From: GCA-003244245 sp050700355
GTDB taxonomy: Bacteria > Actinomycetota > Actinomycetes > Mycobacteriales > Pseudonocardiaceae
NCBI GenBank assembly: GCA_050700355.1
Contig: JBOHHE010000100.1
Coordinates: 1-64,000, forward strand
Length of the DNA: 64,000 bases
Reading direction: 5' to 3'
Positions 43,138 to 50,566 of this stretch are shown in pieces. The notes below the pieces were generated by a model. That model was not told the DNA's origin. It worked only from the letters and a program-made list of their open reading frames with translations, and made no database searches. The position numbers were made by a program, and so were the translations under genes. Positions within the stretch are counted from its first letter, which is position 1. Every line of letters begins with the position of its first letter.

Positions 43138-43746
43138 ATGCCGACATGCCCGAACCACCATGAATCTCGGTCGACCGATTATTGCGGTGTGTGCGGCGCA
43201 CGGATAGCCGAAGTTCCTCCACCGGTCCGGCTCGCCACGCCGGTCCGGACCGCTGCGCCCACGTCGTGCCCGAGCTGCGGAGAGGCACGCGAGGATCAGT
43301 TCTGCGAAGAGTGCGGTTACGATTTCGTCGCCGGTCAGCCGTCTGCGCCGGCGAGATGGACCGCCGTGGTGACCGCCGATCGTGCCTACTTCGAGGCTGG
43401 TGGAGCTGCCGCCGAGCAGTTCACGTTTCCGGCTTCCTGTCCTGAGCGCCGGATTTCCTTATACGGCGACAGGATCCGGATCGGGCGACGCAGTCTGTCA
43501 CGGGCGATCACCCCCGAGATCGATCTTTCCTGTGATCCCGAGGACTCCGCAGTGTCCCGCGAACACGCTCAACTGATCGCCCAACCAGACGGCTCGTGGT
43601 CGGTGGTGGACAAGGGTTCCGCGAACGGCACGTACGTCAACGACCATCCCGAGCCCATCCCCAGAAATCTTCTGGTGCCCCTAGCCGACGGCGATGTCAT
43701 CCGTCTCGGTATCTGGACGATGATCACCCTACGCCGTGACCTTTAG
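43138..43746 (+). CDS. Zinc-ribbon FHA domain protein
   Basis: A 202-residue protein. The start has two zinc-ribbon pairs (MPTCPNHHE...YCGVCG, and TSCPSCGEAREDQFCEECGY). The C-terminal ~95 residues are an FHA domain: ISLYGDRIRIGRRSLSRAI (Gly-Arg), DSAVSREHAQLIAQPDGSWS (the Ser-x-x-His phosphothreonine site) and VDKGSANGTYVNDHPEP (Asn-Gly-Thr). FHA domains bind phosphothreonine peptides, so this is a likely reader of PknG phosphorylation. It lies 12 bases after the VWA gene and ends the operon; the next gene has its own ribosome site 67 bp later. Confidence 0.92.
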   Translation: MPTCPNHHESRSTDYCGVCGARIAEVPPPVRLATPVRTAAPTSCPSCGEAREDQFCEECGYDFVAGQPSAPARWTAVVTADRAYFEAGGAAAEQFTFPASCPERRISLYGDRIRIGRRSLSRAITPEIDLSCDPEDSAVSREHAQLIAQPDGSWSVVDKGSANGTYVNDHPEPIPRNLLVPLADGDVIRLGIWTMITLRRDL

Positions 43747-43813
43747 AGCACTCCGGCGCGATTGACTGATCGGTAACATCATCAAGTGGGGAACTTGCCG
43801 GAAGGAGAGCGCC

Positions 43814-45478
43814 ATGAGAATGAGCCTGGAGCCGATCGAGGAGATCGTCGGAGTCGACCCTAGGTACCTCTGGGACCTTCCCCTGCGCACCGCAGGCCGG
43901 CCGACCGGAGAGATCCGGTCAGTGTGGTACGTGGGTCTTCCCCTCACCTCGGCACACCGCGGCGGTCACTCCGGGGGTGGTGCTTTCATCGAGGGAGTGG
44001 GTGGCCAGGAGCGCTATCTCAATGAAGGCACCGTTTATCCACACGCCGGTCTGATGGAACTGGTCACCTACCACGCAATGTGTTTTCCCGACACCGCATG
44101 GCGGTACCTCGACATGAGTCACTGCCAATGGCCCGAGGTGCGCGCGGCGATCAACGCAGACCCACCCGACGTCATTGCTTTTACTGTCTACACCTCCACA
44201 GTCCTATGGGCACTGATCGTGGCAGCGGAGGTCAAGCGGGTAAATCCGAACGCGGTCGTGGTCTTTGGCAACGACCACGCCGGAATCCTTTATCGGGAGA
44301 TCCTCACCGGGCGCTACGGTCAGCGGCTTGTCGATTTCGTGAGCACGGGTAACAATGGCCCTTTCACGATGATGGGCCTGCTCTACGCGCTGCAGGGGCA
44401 GCTCGACATCGGACGGGTTCCCTCACTGGCGTACCGACGCGGCGATGCCATAGTCAACCAGACCGCGCCAAGCTTTCCCCTGAACCGCCGTATCCTTCCC
44501 GATTACCGGCTCATCGAAGACCAGTTAGAACGTTATTACGACAAGGCCTTCGACGTCTGGTACTCCGAGCACTACCGACTGAAGCGAATGGTCACTCTTC
44601 CGCTCGATGGCGGCTGCACCTGGGGAAAGAGACCAAGTCGGCGGTGCAAACACTGTTCGATCCAGGGGCTCACCCCGAAGACGGCGGATGTGGCCGGAAT
44701 TGTTCCGGTACTCGAGACCGTCGTCGGTGGGCTCTGTTCAAACGTCTACGCGGCCGGAGACTCCACGCTGGGTTTTTCGCGGGCGCAATGGGAGGGGGAC
44801 TTTGCGTATCTGGACGAGCTGGCCGAGGCGTGCGAACAGTCGCCGATCCTACGGAAGCAGCGTTTCATGCTGGCCTACGGTCTCGAGTACGAGTTCTTGC
44901 AGTCGGCAAAGCTGTGCCAGGGCTTCGTGCGCACCTGGAACGTCGGTTTAGAGGCATTCGACCCCAAGCTCCTCAAGGGTGATTCCAAGGGGATCAACAA
45001 GGGGCCGGATCGGATGCACGAGGCACTGGAACTCGCCCAGAAGCTAGAATACAAGATTTATGCATCTGGTATCATGGGCCTGCCCGGTACGACTCTGAAG
45101 CTGTTGAGATCGGAATCTGAGAACTGGTTGGCGATAGCCGAGACCTACCGCGACTCGATCACTACCATTTCAGTGGCAGCACCCGGAATCATCCCCGGCT
45201 CCCGGATGTACTGGGAAACCTATAACAGCCATCCACAGGCTCGCGCCTGGCACGGGGAGATCATACCGGCGCGCCGGCTGACCGAGCTCTATATCAGGGA
45301 GAACACAGAGGTCGAGCTGACCGACGTCGAAGCGGCTATAGCGGAGGTCGGACGCGGTGTGGTGACACTCGGCCAGCAGCGCGGGAATATGAAATTCGGC
45401 GGTTACATGCTGGGCGGACGAGACGAGGACGAAAACGTTGAGCGAGAACTTCTCGATAATATCTGTGCACAGCTCTGA
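43814..45478 (+). CDS. Radical SAM protein with atypical CX9CX2C motif
   Basis: A 554-residue protein from the ATG at 43814, behind GGAAGGAG. Residues 30-210 resemble a cobalamin-binding-type Rossmann domain (PPDVIAFTVYTSTVLWALIV, VNPNAVVVFGNDHAGILYRE). The radical SAM core starts at LPLDGGCTWGKRPSRRCKHC: cysteines are spaced CX9CX2C rather than the canonical CX3CX2C. It continues with YAAGDSTLGFSRAQWEGDF, RTWNVGLEAFDPKLLKG (a GLE-type motif) and YKIYASGIMGLPGT (GLPGE-like, last residue Thr). The C-terminal part is helical with a Gly-rich end (NMKFGGYMLGGRDEDE). Such enzymes often methylate or rearrange peptides or natural products. No precursor peptide is obvious nearby, and the substrate is unknown. 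Confidence 0.8.
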   Translation: MRMSLEPIEEIVGVDPRYLWDLPLRTAGRPTGEIRSVWYVGLPLTSAHRGGHSGGGAFIEGVGGQERYLNEGTVYPHAGLMELVTYHAMCFPDTAWRYLDMSHCQWPEVRAAINADPPDVIAFTVYTSTVLWALIVAAEVKRVNPNAVVVFGNDHAGILYREILTGRYGQRLVDFVSTGNNGPFTMMGLLYALQGQLDIGRVPSLAYRRGDAIVNQTAPSFPLNRRILPDYRLIEDQLERYYDKAFDVWYSEHYRLKRMVTLPLDGGCTWGKRPSRRCKHCSIQGLTPKTADVAGIVPVLETVVGGLCSNVYAAGDSTLGFSRAQWEGDFAYLDELAEACEQSPILRKQRFMLAYGLEYEFLQSAKLCQGFVRTWNVGLEAFDPKLLKGDSKGINKGPDRMHEALELAQKLEYKIYASGIMGLPGTTLKLLRSESENWLAIAETYRDSITTISVAAPGIIPGSRMYWETYNSHPQARAWHGEIIPARRLTELYIRENTEVELTDVEAAIAEVGRGVVTLGQQRGNMKFGGYMLGGRDEDENVERELLDNICAQL

Positions 45479-45481
45479 GCA

Positions 45482-45598
45482 ACCCCGGCGGTCGTGCTGT
45501 TCGACCAGCGCGGATGCGGGCGCAGCATCCCTGGAGGTGCCGGAAACTCGGCCGTTCCGCTGACCTGGGAGGATGTCAGTCCGGTTCGTTTGGCATGA
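45482..45598 (+). pseudogene. Alpha/beta hydrolase (proline iminopeptidase-like) remnant
   Basis: A short frame reads TPAVVLFDQRGCGRSIPGGA then GNSAVPLTWEDVSPVRLA and stops at 45596-45598. VVLFDQRGCGRS is the classic proline iminopeptidase segment (DQRG.GRS) that precedes the nucleophile strand. Neither the N-terminal HGGPG oxyanion region nor the nucleophile elbow is present, so only a fragment survives. Confidence 0.5.
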
Positions 45599-45607
45599 TC
45601 GCCGCCC

Positions 45608-45810
45608 GTGACGTTGCGGCTGGTGTACCTGATCTTCTGTCAGCGCAGCGCCTGGATGACGCTCCTCGTGCGGTGGAGGCGTCCAAGATTGCGGAGATCC
45701 TGGTGCTGCGCCACCAGGGGGAGCGTCGTGCGTCGGCAGGTCGGCCGTCCTCGGCCGTGGGCAGACACACGCGCGGGCAGGCACATCAGTCGAGTGGTCG
45801 ACGTCGGGCT
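45608..45810 (+). pseudogene. Integrase-type transposase N-terminal remnant
   Basis: From a GTG at 45608 the sequence reads VTLRLVYLIFCQRSAWMTLL, then shifts frame to SKIAEILVLRHQGERRASAG, with RRQVGRPRPWADT in the first frame again. This matches the common start of actinobacterial IS3/IS481-like integrases (TLRLVYLIFCQ...AEILVLRHELAVLRRQV.RPRP.WAD). At least two frameshifts are needed and nothing of the DDE catalytic domain remains. The last in-frame part runs without a stop into the P450 gene start at 45872. No terminal inverted repeats could be identified. Confidence 0.55.
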
Positions 45811-45871
45811 TGCTCGCCGCCCAGCGCGAGCCCCCGAGTCTTATCGGCGTTGTTTCGGTAGAACTGATGGC

Positions 45872-47089
45872 ATGCCCGACCAGAGCACTCCGGAAATCCA
45901 GCTGGCGGCTTTGTTCAGCAGCATCGGCGGGCCGCAGCGCCACAATGCTTACGCGGAGCTGGCGGCGACCGGGCCGGTGCACCACGTCGCGCTGCCCACT
46001 GGCGAGCCTGCCTGGCTGATCACTGGTTACGACGAAGTACGGGCCGTCCTGCATGATCCGCGGTTAATCAAGAGCGATCCGAAGCGAACCGCCCTGGCGG
46101 GTGACCGGCTGTCGCCCGAGTTGTTCTCGGCAATCAGTCATCACATGCTCAACCGGGACCCGCCGGATCACACCCGACTGCGTCGGCTGGTCACCGCTGT
46201 GTTCACCCGCCGCCGCATTGACGAACTCGCCCCACGTATTCAGCAGATCACCAACGACCTGCTCGACGCCCTGGTCGGCGTAGCGCAGGCCGACCTGATC
46301 GCGTCGTTCGCCTACCCGCTGCCGCTCACCGTGATCTGCGAGCTGCTCGGCGTGCCCGCAGATAACCGTAGCGATTTCCGCGCCTGGTCGGCCACTCTGG
46401 TGACCGGCACGATGGCCAATCCGGACGAGTTTCTTGCGGCAGCCAGGGCGATGGTGAGCTACCTGCAGGAGCTGATCGCCACCAAACGCGCCGATCCAGC
46501 CGATGATCTGCTCTCCGCATTGGCGGCGGTGCACGAAGGCGCGGACCGGCTCGCGGCCGACGAGCTCACGTCAATGGTGTTCCTGCTGCTCGTCGGGGGT
46601 CACGAGACCACCGTGAACCTGATCGGCAACGGGGTGTACGCGCTGCTTACCCATCCCGAACAGCTGACGCTGCTGCGCGCCCAACCGCACCGGCTGCCAG
46701 CAGCGATCGAGGAACTGCTGCGCTTTGACGGGCCGGTGCAGACGGCGACGTACCGAGTGACCACCGAGCCGGTGGAGATCGGCGGCGTTGCCATCCCGGC
46801 CGATCAGATCGTGATCGCGGGCCTGCTCGCCGCCAACCGGGACGCGGCACACCTTCCCGATCCCGACGTACTGGACCTCAGCCGCGAAGACAACCCGCAT
46901 CTGGCTTTCGGCCACGGCATCCACCACTGCCTCGGCGCACCACTGGCCCGGCTGGAAGGGCGGATCGCGTTGGGCTGTCTACTGGCCCGCTTCCCCCGGC
47001 TACACCTAGCGGTGCCCACGGAGCAGCTGATCTGGCGGCCGGGCTTGATCATGAATGGTCTGGTCGCGCTGCCCGTCGCAATGGGCTGA
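45872..47089 (+). CDS. Cytochrome P450
   Basis: A 405-residue bacterial class I P450 starting MPDQSTPEIQLAALFSSIG. Family markers are MLNRDPPDHTRLRRLVTAVF (C-helix region), MVFLLLVGGHETTVNLIGNG (I-helix; Gly-His-Glu-Thr-Thr replaces the common A-G-x-E/D-T-T), IEELLRFDGPVQTATYRVTT with the ExxR pair, and FGHGIHHCLGAPLARLEGRI with the haem cysteine. The sequence style is that of CYP107/CYP105-like actinomycete oxygenases. An upstream open frame extends back through a transposase remnant to 45608, but I start at ATG 45872, where homology begins. No ferredoxin or reductase gene adjoins. Substrate unknown; a xenobiotic or secondary metabolite is usual. Confidence 0.92.
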   Translation: MPDQSTPEIQLAALFSSIGGPQRHNAYAELAATGPVHHVALPTGEPAWLITGYDEVRAVLHDPRLIKSDPKRTALAGDRLSPELFSAISHHMLNRDPPDHTRLRRLVTAVFTRRRIDELAPRIQQITNDLLDALVGVAQADLIASFAYPLPLTVICELLGVPADNRSDFRAWSATLVTGTMANPDEFLAAARAMVSYLQELIATKRADPADDLLSALAAVHEGADRLAADELTSMVFLLLVGGHETTVNLIGNGVYALLTHPEQLTLLRAQPHRLPAAIEELLRFDGPVQTATYRVTTEPVEIGGVAIPADQIVIAGLLAANRDAAHLPDPDVLDLSREDNPHLAFGHGIHHCLGAPLARLEGRIALGCLLARFPRLHLAVPTEQLIWRPGLIMNGLVALPVAMG

Positions 47090-47213
47090 CACCACGGCCG
47101 GGTCCGGATCGCTCAACGTTCAGCCGAAAAATGTCGGTGTCGGCTGTCACGATGCCAGTGCATCCGCTCGACGACCGTCCGGCCCCGGGGCTGAACCTGA
47201 TTGAAGGAGAGAC

Positions 47214-47816
47214 ATGCGTGAGCAAGACGTGTTCGTGTTGGCCGACCGTGCCCTCAACGACGTCATCCAGCAGATCAAGGACGACCAGTGGACCATGACT
47301 ATGCCGCCAGGCTTCGCCATGCGCCAGATGGATCATGTCCCGACCCTGCGCGAGATCGTCAACTACCACGCCTATGACGACGCCTGGGTGCCGGACATGC
47401 TGGCTGGCCGGACAATGGACGAGGTCGGCCGCGACAAGTTCGACGGTGACCTACTCGGAGCCGATCCCAAGGCCGCCTTCGCGGCGCTCGTGGATAAGGC
47501 ATGCACGGCGGCATCAGAACTGGACGATCCCGACCGGACCGTGCACTGCTCCTTCGGTGACTACCGCGCGCGGGAGTACTTCTGGCAGATCAACGGCTTC
47601 CGTGGGCTGCGCGCCCACGATCTCGCCCTGGTGATCGGAGTCGAACCACACCTCTCCGACGATCTCGTCCAAGGGATGTGGGACGAGGTCAGCCCGCACA
47701 TCGAGGAGTGGCGCGCGATCGGTGTCTTCCCCGCGGCCGTACCCGTACCGGAGAGCGCCCCGCTGCTGGATCGCCTGCTGGGCCTCACCGGGAGGAAACC
47801 ACCGACCCACGCCTGA
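47214..47816 (+). CDS. DinB-fold / mycothiol-dependent maleylpyruvate isomerase-like protein
   Basis: A 200-residue protein from the ATG at 47214 behind GAAGGAGA. It has the MDMPI N-terminal four-helix fold: MREQDVFVLADRALNDVIQQ, LREIVNYHAYDDAWVPDMLA with the metal-type His of H..YDD, SELDDPDRTVHCSFGDYRAR (typical TVHCSFGD.PA) and INGFRGLRAHDLALVIG with a second His. Members use mycothiol or bind metals; many actinobacterial copies lack a known substrate. It follows the P450 by 124 bp on the same strand and may be cotranscribed with it. Confidence 0.8.
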   Translation: MREQDVFVLADRALNDVIQQIKDDQWTMTMPPGFAMRQMDHVPTLREIVNYHAYDDAWVPDMLAGRTMDEVGRDKFDGDLLGADPKAAFAALVDKACTAASELDDPDRTVHCSFGDYRAREYFWQINGFRGLRAHDLALVIGVEPHLSDDLVQGMWDEVSPHIEEWRAIGVFPAAVPVPESAPLLDRLLGLTGRKPPTHA

Positions 47817-47831
47817 CTAGGCGGAAAGAGC

Positions 47832-48512
47832 TCAGAGCGCAGCCGCCAGGACCACGTTGCCAGCGGGGTCGCGGACCTGGAAGGACGTCGCGTCAGCGCG
47901 GAGCACTGACGAGTTGAGGTTGCACCGCATCTCGGTGCCCCCGGTACCGATGAACTCCCCGGCGTTGACCATCCGGCCGGTCCGATCAGCGACGCTGACC
48001 CGGTAGGTGCTGCCCGGCTCGAACCCGATGGCCGTGAGCTTGACCTCCATCCCCCACGTGTGCGCCACCAGGGCGGCGTTGGCCCGGATCTGTGACGCCG
48101 CAGCCTGCACCGGAACCGGCTCACCCGTCGGCGGGGACGCTACGGCCGCCCCCACTCCGTAGCCGATCCCACCGGCGGCGGCCACTCCCACCGCTGCCGC
48201 GGCGGCCCCCCACAGCATCGCGCGACGGGACCGCCGCGCCCCCTGCCGGGCAATCTCTCCTCTGCGGCCGGAGCGCACCTCGCGCAGCACTGCGGAGGAG
48301 AGCGGCGGCGCGGCGGGCTGGGCCTCGTCCAGCAGATCCGGATCCACGGTGCGCAGCGCCGCCGCGACCGGGGCCAGAGCCGCCACCTCGGCCCGGCACT
48401 CCGCGCAGGTCTGCAGATGGGCCTGCGTCGCGAGCCGCTCTGCGCCGACCAGCTGCCCCAGGGTGTAGGCCCCCAGCTGCTCCCGCAGTGCCCGATGGTC
48501 CTCAGGACTCAC
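47832..48512 (-). CDS. Zinc anti-sigma factor (RskA-like)
   Basis: A 226-residue anti-sigma factor. Its start overlaps the sigma gene stop as ATGA. The N-terminal zinc-binding part has H32-x3-C36-x2-C39 (AHLQTCAECRAEVAAL). One membrane helix lies at about 100-125 (AMLWGAAAAAVGVAAAGGIG). The extracytoplasmic RskA-type domain follows (HTWGMEVKLTAIGFEPGSTY, GRMVNAGEFIGTGGTEMRCN). It would hold the cognate sigma factor at the membrane until released by a signal or by proteolysis. The pair lies downstream of, and codirectional with, the secreted DUF4394 gene, a likely regulon member. Confidence 0.9.
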   Translation of the reverse strand: MSPEDHRALREQLGAYTLGQLVGAERLATQAHLQTCAECRAEVAALAPVAAALRTVDPDLLDEAQPAAPPLSSAVLREVRSGRRGEIARQGARRSRRAMLWGAAAAAVGVAAAGGIGYGVGAAVASPPTGEPVPVQAAASQIRANAALVAHTWGMEVKLTAIGFEPGSTYRVSVADRTGRMVNAGEFIGTGGTEMRCNLNSSVLRADATSFQVRDPAGNVVLAAAL

Positions 48513-49105
48513 AGCTGCGCTCCCATCTCCTCCAGCACCAACCGCAGCGCCTTGAGCCCGTAGAACGCTCGGGTCCGCAGAGTGCCCACCGGCACCCCGG
48601 TCTCCGCCGAGACCTCGGTATACGAACGTCCTCGCAGGTAGGTCTCGACCAACACCGCACGGTGCTCCGGACTGATCCGCCGCAACGCGTCCTCCACCAC
48701 CCAGCTCGTCACAGCCGCCTCGTCGAATCCGCCCTCCGCGCCACCCAACGCGACCAGGCTTTCCCCGGCGACCGGAGTCACCGGTCGAGCCGCCGTGCGG
48801 CGTACCTGATCGATCACCACGTTGCGGGCGATGGCAAACAGCCAGGTACGCAGGGCACCAGACCGAGGGTCATAGCTCTCCGCTGCCCGCCACGCCCGCA
48901 GGAACACCTCCTGCACCACGTCCTGCGCCGATCCGTCGTCACGGAGCTGACGCCACGCGAAACGGTACAGCTCATCCGCGTGCGCGGCATAGGCTGCGCG
49001 CACACCCTGCTCGTCGCTGAGATCGATAGTCGACGGCGCCGCGGGCGCACTGTGCCCCACCTTGATCCGTCGCCCCACCCTGACCAGCCGCAGCCTGTCC
49101 CTCAT
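48509..49105 (-). CDS. ECF sigma factor
   Basis: A 198-residue ECF sigma factor if started at the ATG at 49105, preceded by AGAGGGGAG. An in-frame ATG at 49126 has no such site. Region 2 reads YRFAWRQLRDDGSAQDVVQE then VFLRAWRAAESYDP with LRTWLFAIARNVVIDQVRR. Region 4 reads RRISPEHRAVLVETYLRGRS, EVSAETGVPVGTLRTRAFYG. It resembles SigK/SigL-type factors that pair with RskA-like anti-sigma proteins, as here. A 10-bp inverted repeat with a 10-base gap lies 44 bp upstream of the start. Confidence 0.92.
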   Translation of the reverse strand: MRDRLRLVRVGRRIKVGHSAPAAPSTIDLSDEQGVRAAYAAHADELYRFAWRQLRDDGSAQDVVQEVFLRAWRAAESYDPRSGALRTWLFAIARNVVIDQVRRTAARPVTPVAGESLVALGGAEGGFDEAAVTSWVVEDALRRISPEHRAVLVETYLRGRSYTEVSAETGVPVGTLRTRAFYGLKALRLVLEEMGAQL

Positions 49106-49148
49106 TCCATCTCCCCTCTGGGCCATCGGCTGAAATACGCAGCCAGCC

Positions 49149-49178
49149 GTGATCCGGATCAGAATCCGTCCGGATCAC
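49149..49178. promoter_or_regulatory. Inverted repeat upstream of the ECF sigma operon
   Basis: gtgatccgga (49149-49158) and tccggatcac (49169-49178) are exact complements separated by ten bases. The element sits between the DUF4394 stop (49329) and the sigma factor start (49105). It could be an operator for the sigma operon or a factor-independent terminator for DUF4394. No U tract follows in either direction, which favours an operator. Confidence 0.45.
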
Positions 49179-49328
49179 GGCGTTCGTCCGGTGGTCCGGA
49201 CTTGCGCAGAGGGTGAGCCGCCGAGCAGCCGGAATCCGGTTGCTGAGCAGGGCGGATGGTGAAGCTGAGCAAGGGGCACCCTGGGCCGGGCAGGGCGCTG
49301 ATCGGCCCAGGGTGGGAGCTCCCTGTGG

Positions 49329-50219
49329 TTACCGCTGCCTCAACGGGATGGCGATGTCCACCACGCTCGTCCCAGCGGAAAAGTTGCCCTGGGAGGTGGC
49401 CTTGCCGGTGAACAGGTTCACCGCATACAACGCGTTGCGGCCGCCGACCTGCAGGGTCGCGAACGCCCTGTTGTCGACGGTGATGCCCTGCTGGTCGAGG
49501 ACCGAGTAGACGTCGAACCCGGCATTGCTGCCCGCGTCCACGGTGAGCTGCCCGGTTGCCGCCAGATCACCCTGGTTGGCGGGTGACTGGATGACCAGCG
49601 TGTCGCTGGCGGTGTTGACGTCGAACAGCGTCGTGTTGGTGGTGGAGGCCAGGTCGTTGTTGGTGTATCCGGCCGCCGTGACACCCACGGTGTTCCCCGC
49701 TGTGGGCGGGGTGTTGAGCGCGCCGTCCGAATTGGTCGTGCCGGGCGGTGGAGCATTCTGGGCGTTGTTGTCAATGTTGTGGCGGAGGTTCTGCCCAGTG
49801 TCGCTGATTACGCGGAGCAGGTTGGCCGCCGGGTTGAAGTCGACTCCGAAGAACTTCCCGGCCAAGGGTACGCTCAGTTGGGACACCTTGGTCGCGTAGC
49901 CGTTGTTGGGATCGAGGGTGTAGACGCCACCGGCGTTGCCCACGCCGTAGAGCAGATTGTTCTGGACTCGGTAGTCGATGCCGATCAGCGTGGTGTCGCC
50001 CTTTAGACCGGAGACCTTCACCCCGTTTCGGGCCTGGTCCGGTTGGCTGGTGTCGAAGCGAACGAGGCACTGGTCATCGGTGAGCCCGACGGCCGTGAGG
50101 TCAGCACCCTGCCGATCACTGCGAACGTCGGAACCACCGCGATCGTGGGCCAGCGCTGGGGTGACCAGGACGATTAGTCCGGCCAGTACTCCCGCGCTGA
50201 TCTTCAGAGCGTTAGGCAT
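49329..50219 (-). CDS. Secreted DUF4394 protein
   Basis: A 296-residue exported protein from the ATG at 50219, behind GAGGAG. A signal peptide spans about 1-25 (LKISAGVLAGLIVLVTPALA, cut before HDRGG). The mature part matches DUF4394: LTAVGLTDDQCLVRFDTSQP, LIGIDYRVQNNLLYGVGNAG, GVYTLDPNNGYATKVSQLSV, FFGVDFNPAANLLRVISDTG and QNLRHNIDN, then AGYTNNDLASTTNTTLFDVN. This is a beta-propeller-like repeat fold of unknown function. The longer in-frame extension to 50309 lacks a signal sequence at its start and is not used. It is followed on the same strand by the ECF sigma/anti-sigma pair, so it may be a target of that sigma factor. Confidence 0.88.
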   Translation of the reverse strand: MPNALKISAGVLAGLIVLVTPALAHDRGGSDVRSDRQGADLTAVGLTDDQCLVRFDTSQPDQARNGVKVSGLKGDTTLIGIDYRVQNNLLYGVGNAGGVYTLDPNNGYATKVSQLSVPLAGKFFGVDFNPAANLLRVISDTGQNLRHNIDNNAQNAPPPGTTNSDGALNTPPTAGNTVGVTAAGYTNNDLASTTNTTLFDVNTASDTLVIQSPANQGDLAATGQLTVDAGSNAGFDVYSVLDQQGITVDNRAFATLQVGGRNALYAVNLFTGKATSQGNFSAGTSVVDIAIPLRQR

Positions 50220-50368
50220 CGTCACTCCTCGTGATAAGCGCCCGAACCACCGTGGCCGGGCGGCGACCGCGTGTCCCGGGATGGACACTGGCCGCAAGTG
50301 GATACGCACCCGAAAGGCTGTCGTTCACTTCCCAGCGCAGAATCCGCACCGAATACAGCCGAAAACCG

Positions 50369-50551
50369 AAACTGACCGCACTCGCGGCGATACCGCACCG
50401 GGTCGCGGTCGCCCTTGCCTACTACGACGGGCTCATCTACCGGCAGGTGGCCGAGAGGCTCGGCATCCCGGAGGGCACCGCGAAGTCCCGGCTGCGCGCG
50501 ACGCTACGTGGGATAGCGGCGCGGCTGGAGAAGTTGTCGATCACAAGCTAG
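50369..50551 (+). pseudogene. Orphan sigma-factor region 4 remnant
   Basis: The end of a plus-strand frame reads LTALAAIPHRVAVALAYYDG then LIYRQVAERLGIPEGTAKSR and LRATLRGIAARLEKL. This is region 4 of an ECF sigma factor (AL..LP...R.A..L.Y.DGL.Y.EVAE.LGIP.GT.KSRL). Regions 1-2 are missing and the preceding sequence is not sigma-like. It lies convergent with imuB, 16 bp from the imuB stop. It is probably the tail of a deleted sigma gene. Confidence 0.6.
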
Positions 50552-50566
50552 CGAGTACTCGGGCAA

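Noticed and set aside
45608..45872. P450 gene starting at 45608
   Set aside because: The first 88 codons match a transposase start with frameshifts, not a P450 N-terminus; homology begins at ATG 45872.
45470..45900. Complete insertion sequence around the transposase remnant
   Set aside because: No terminal inverted repeats, target duplication or catalytic domain could be found.
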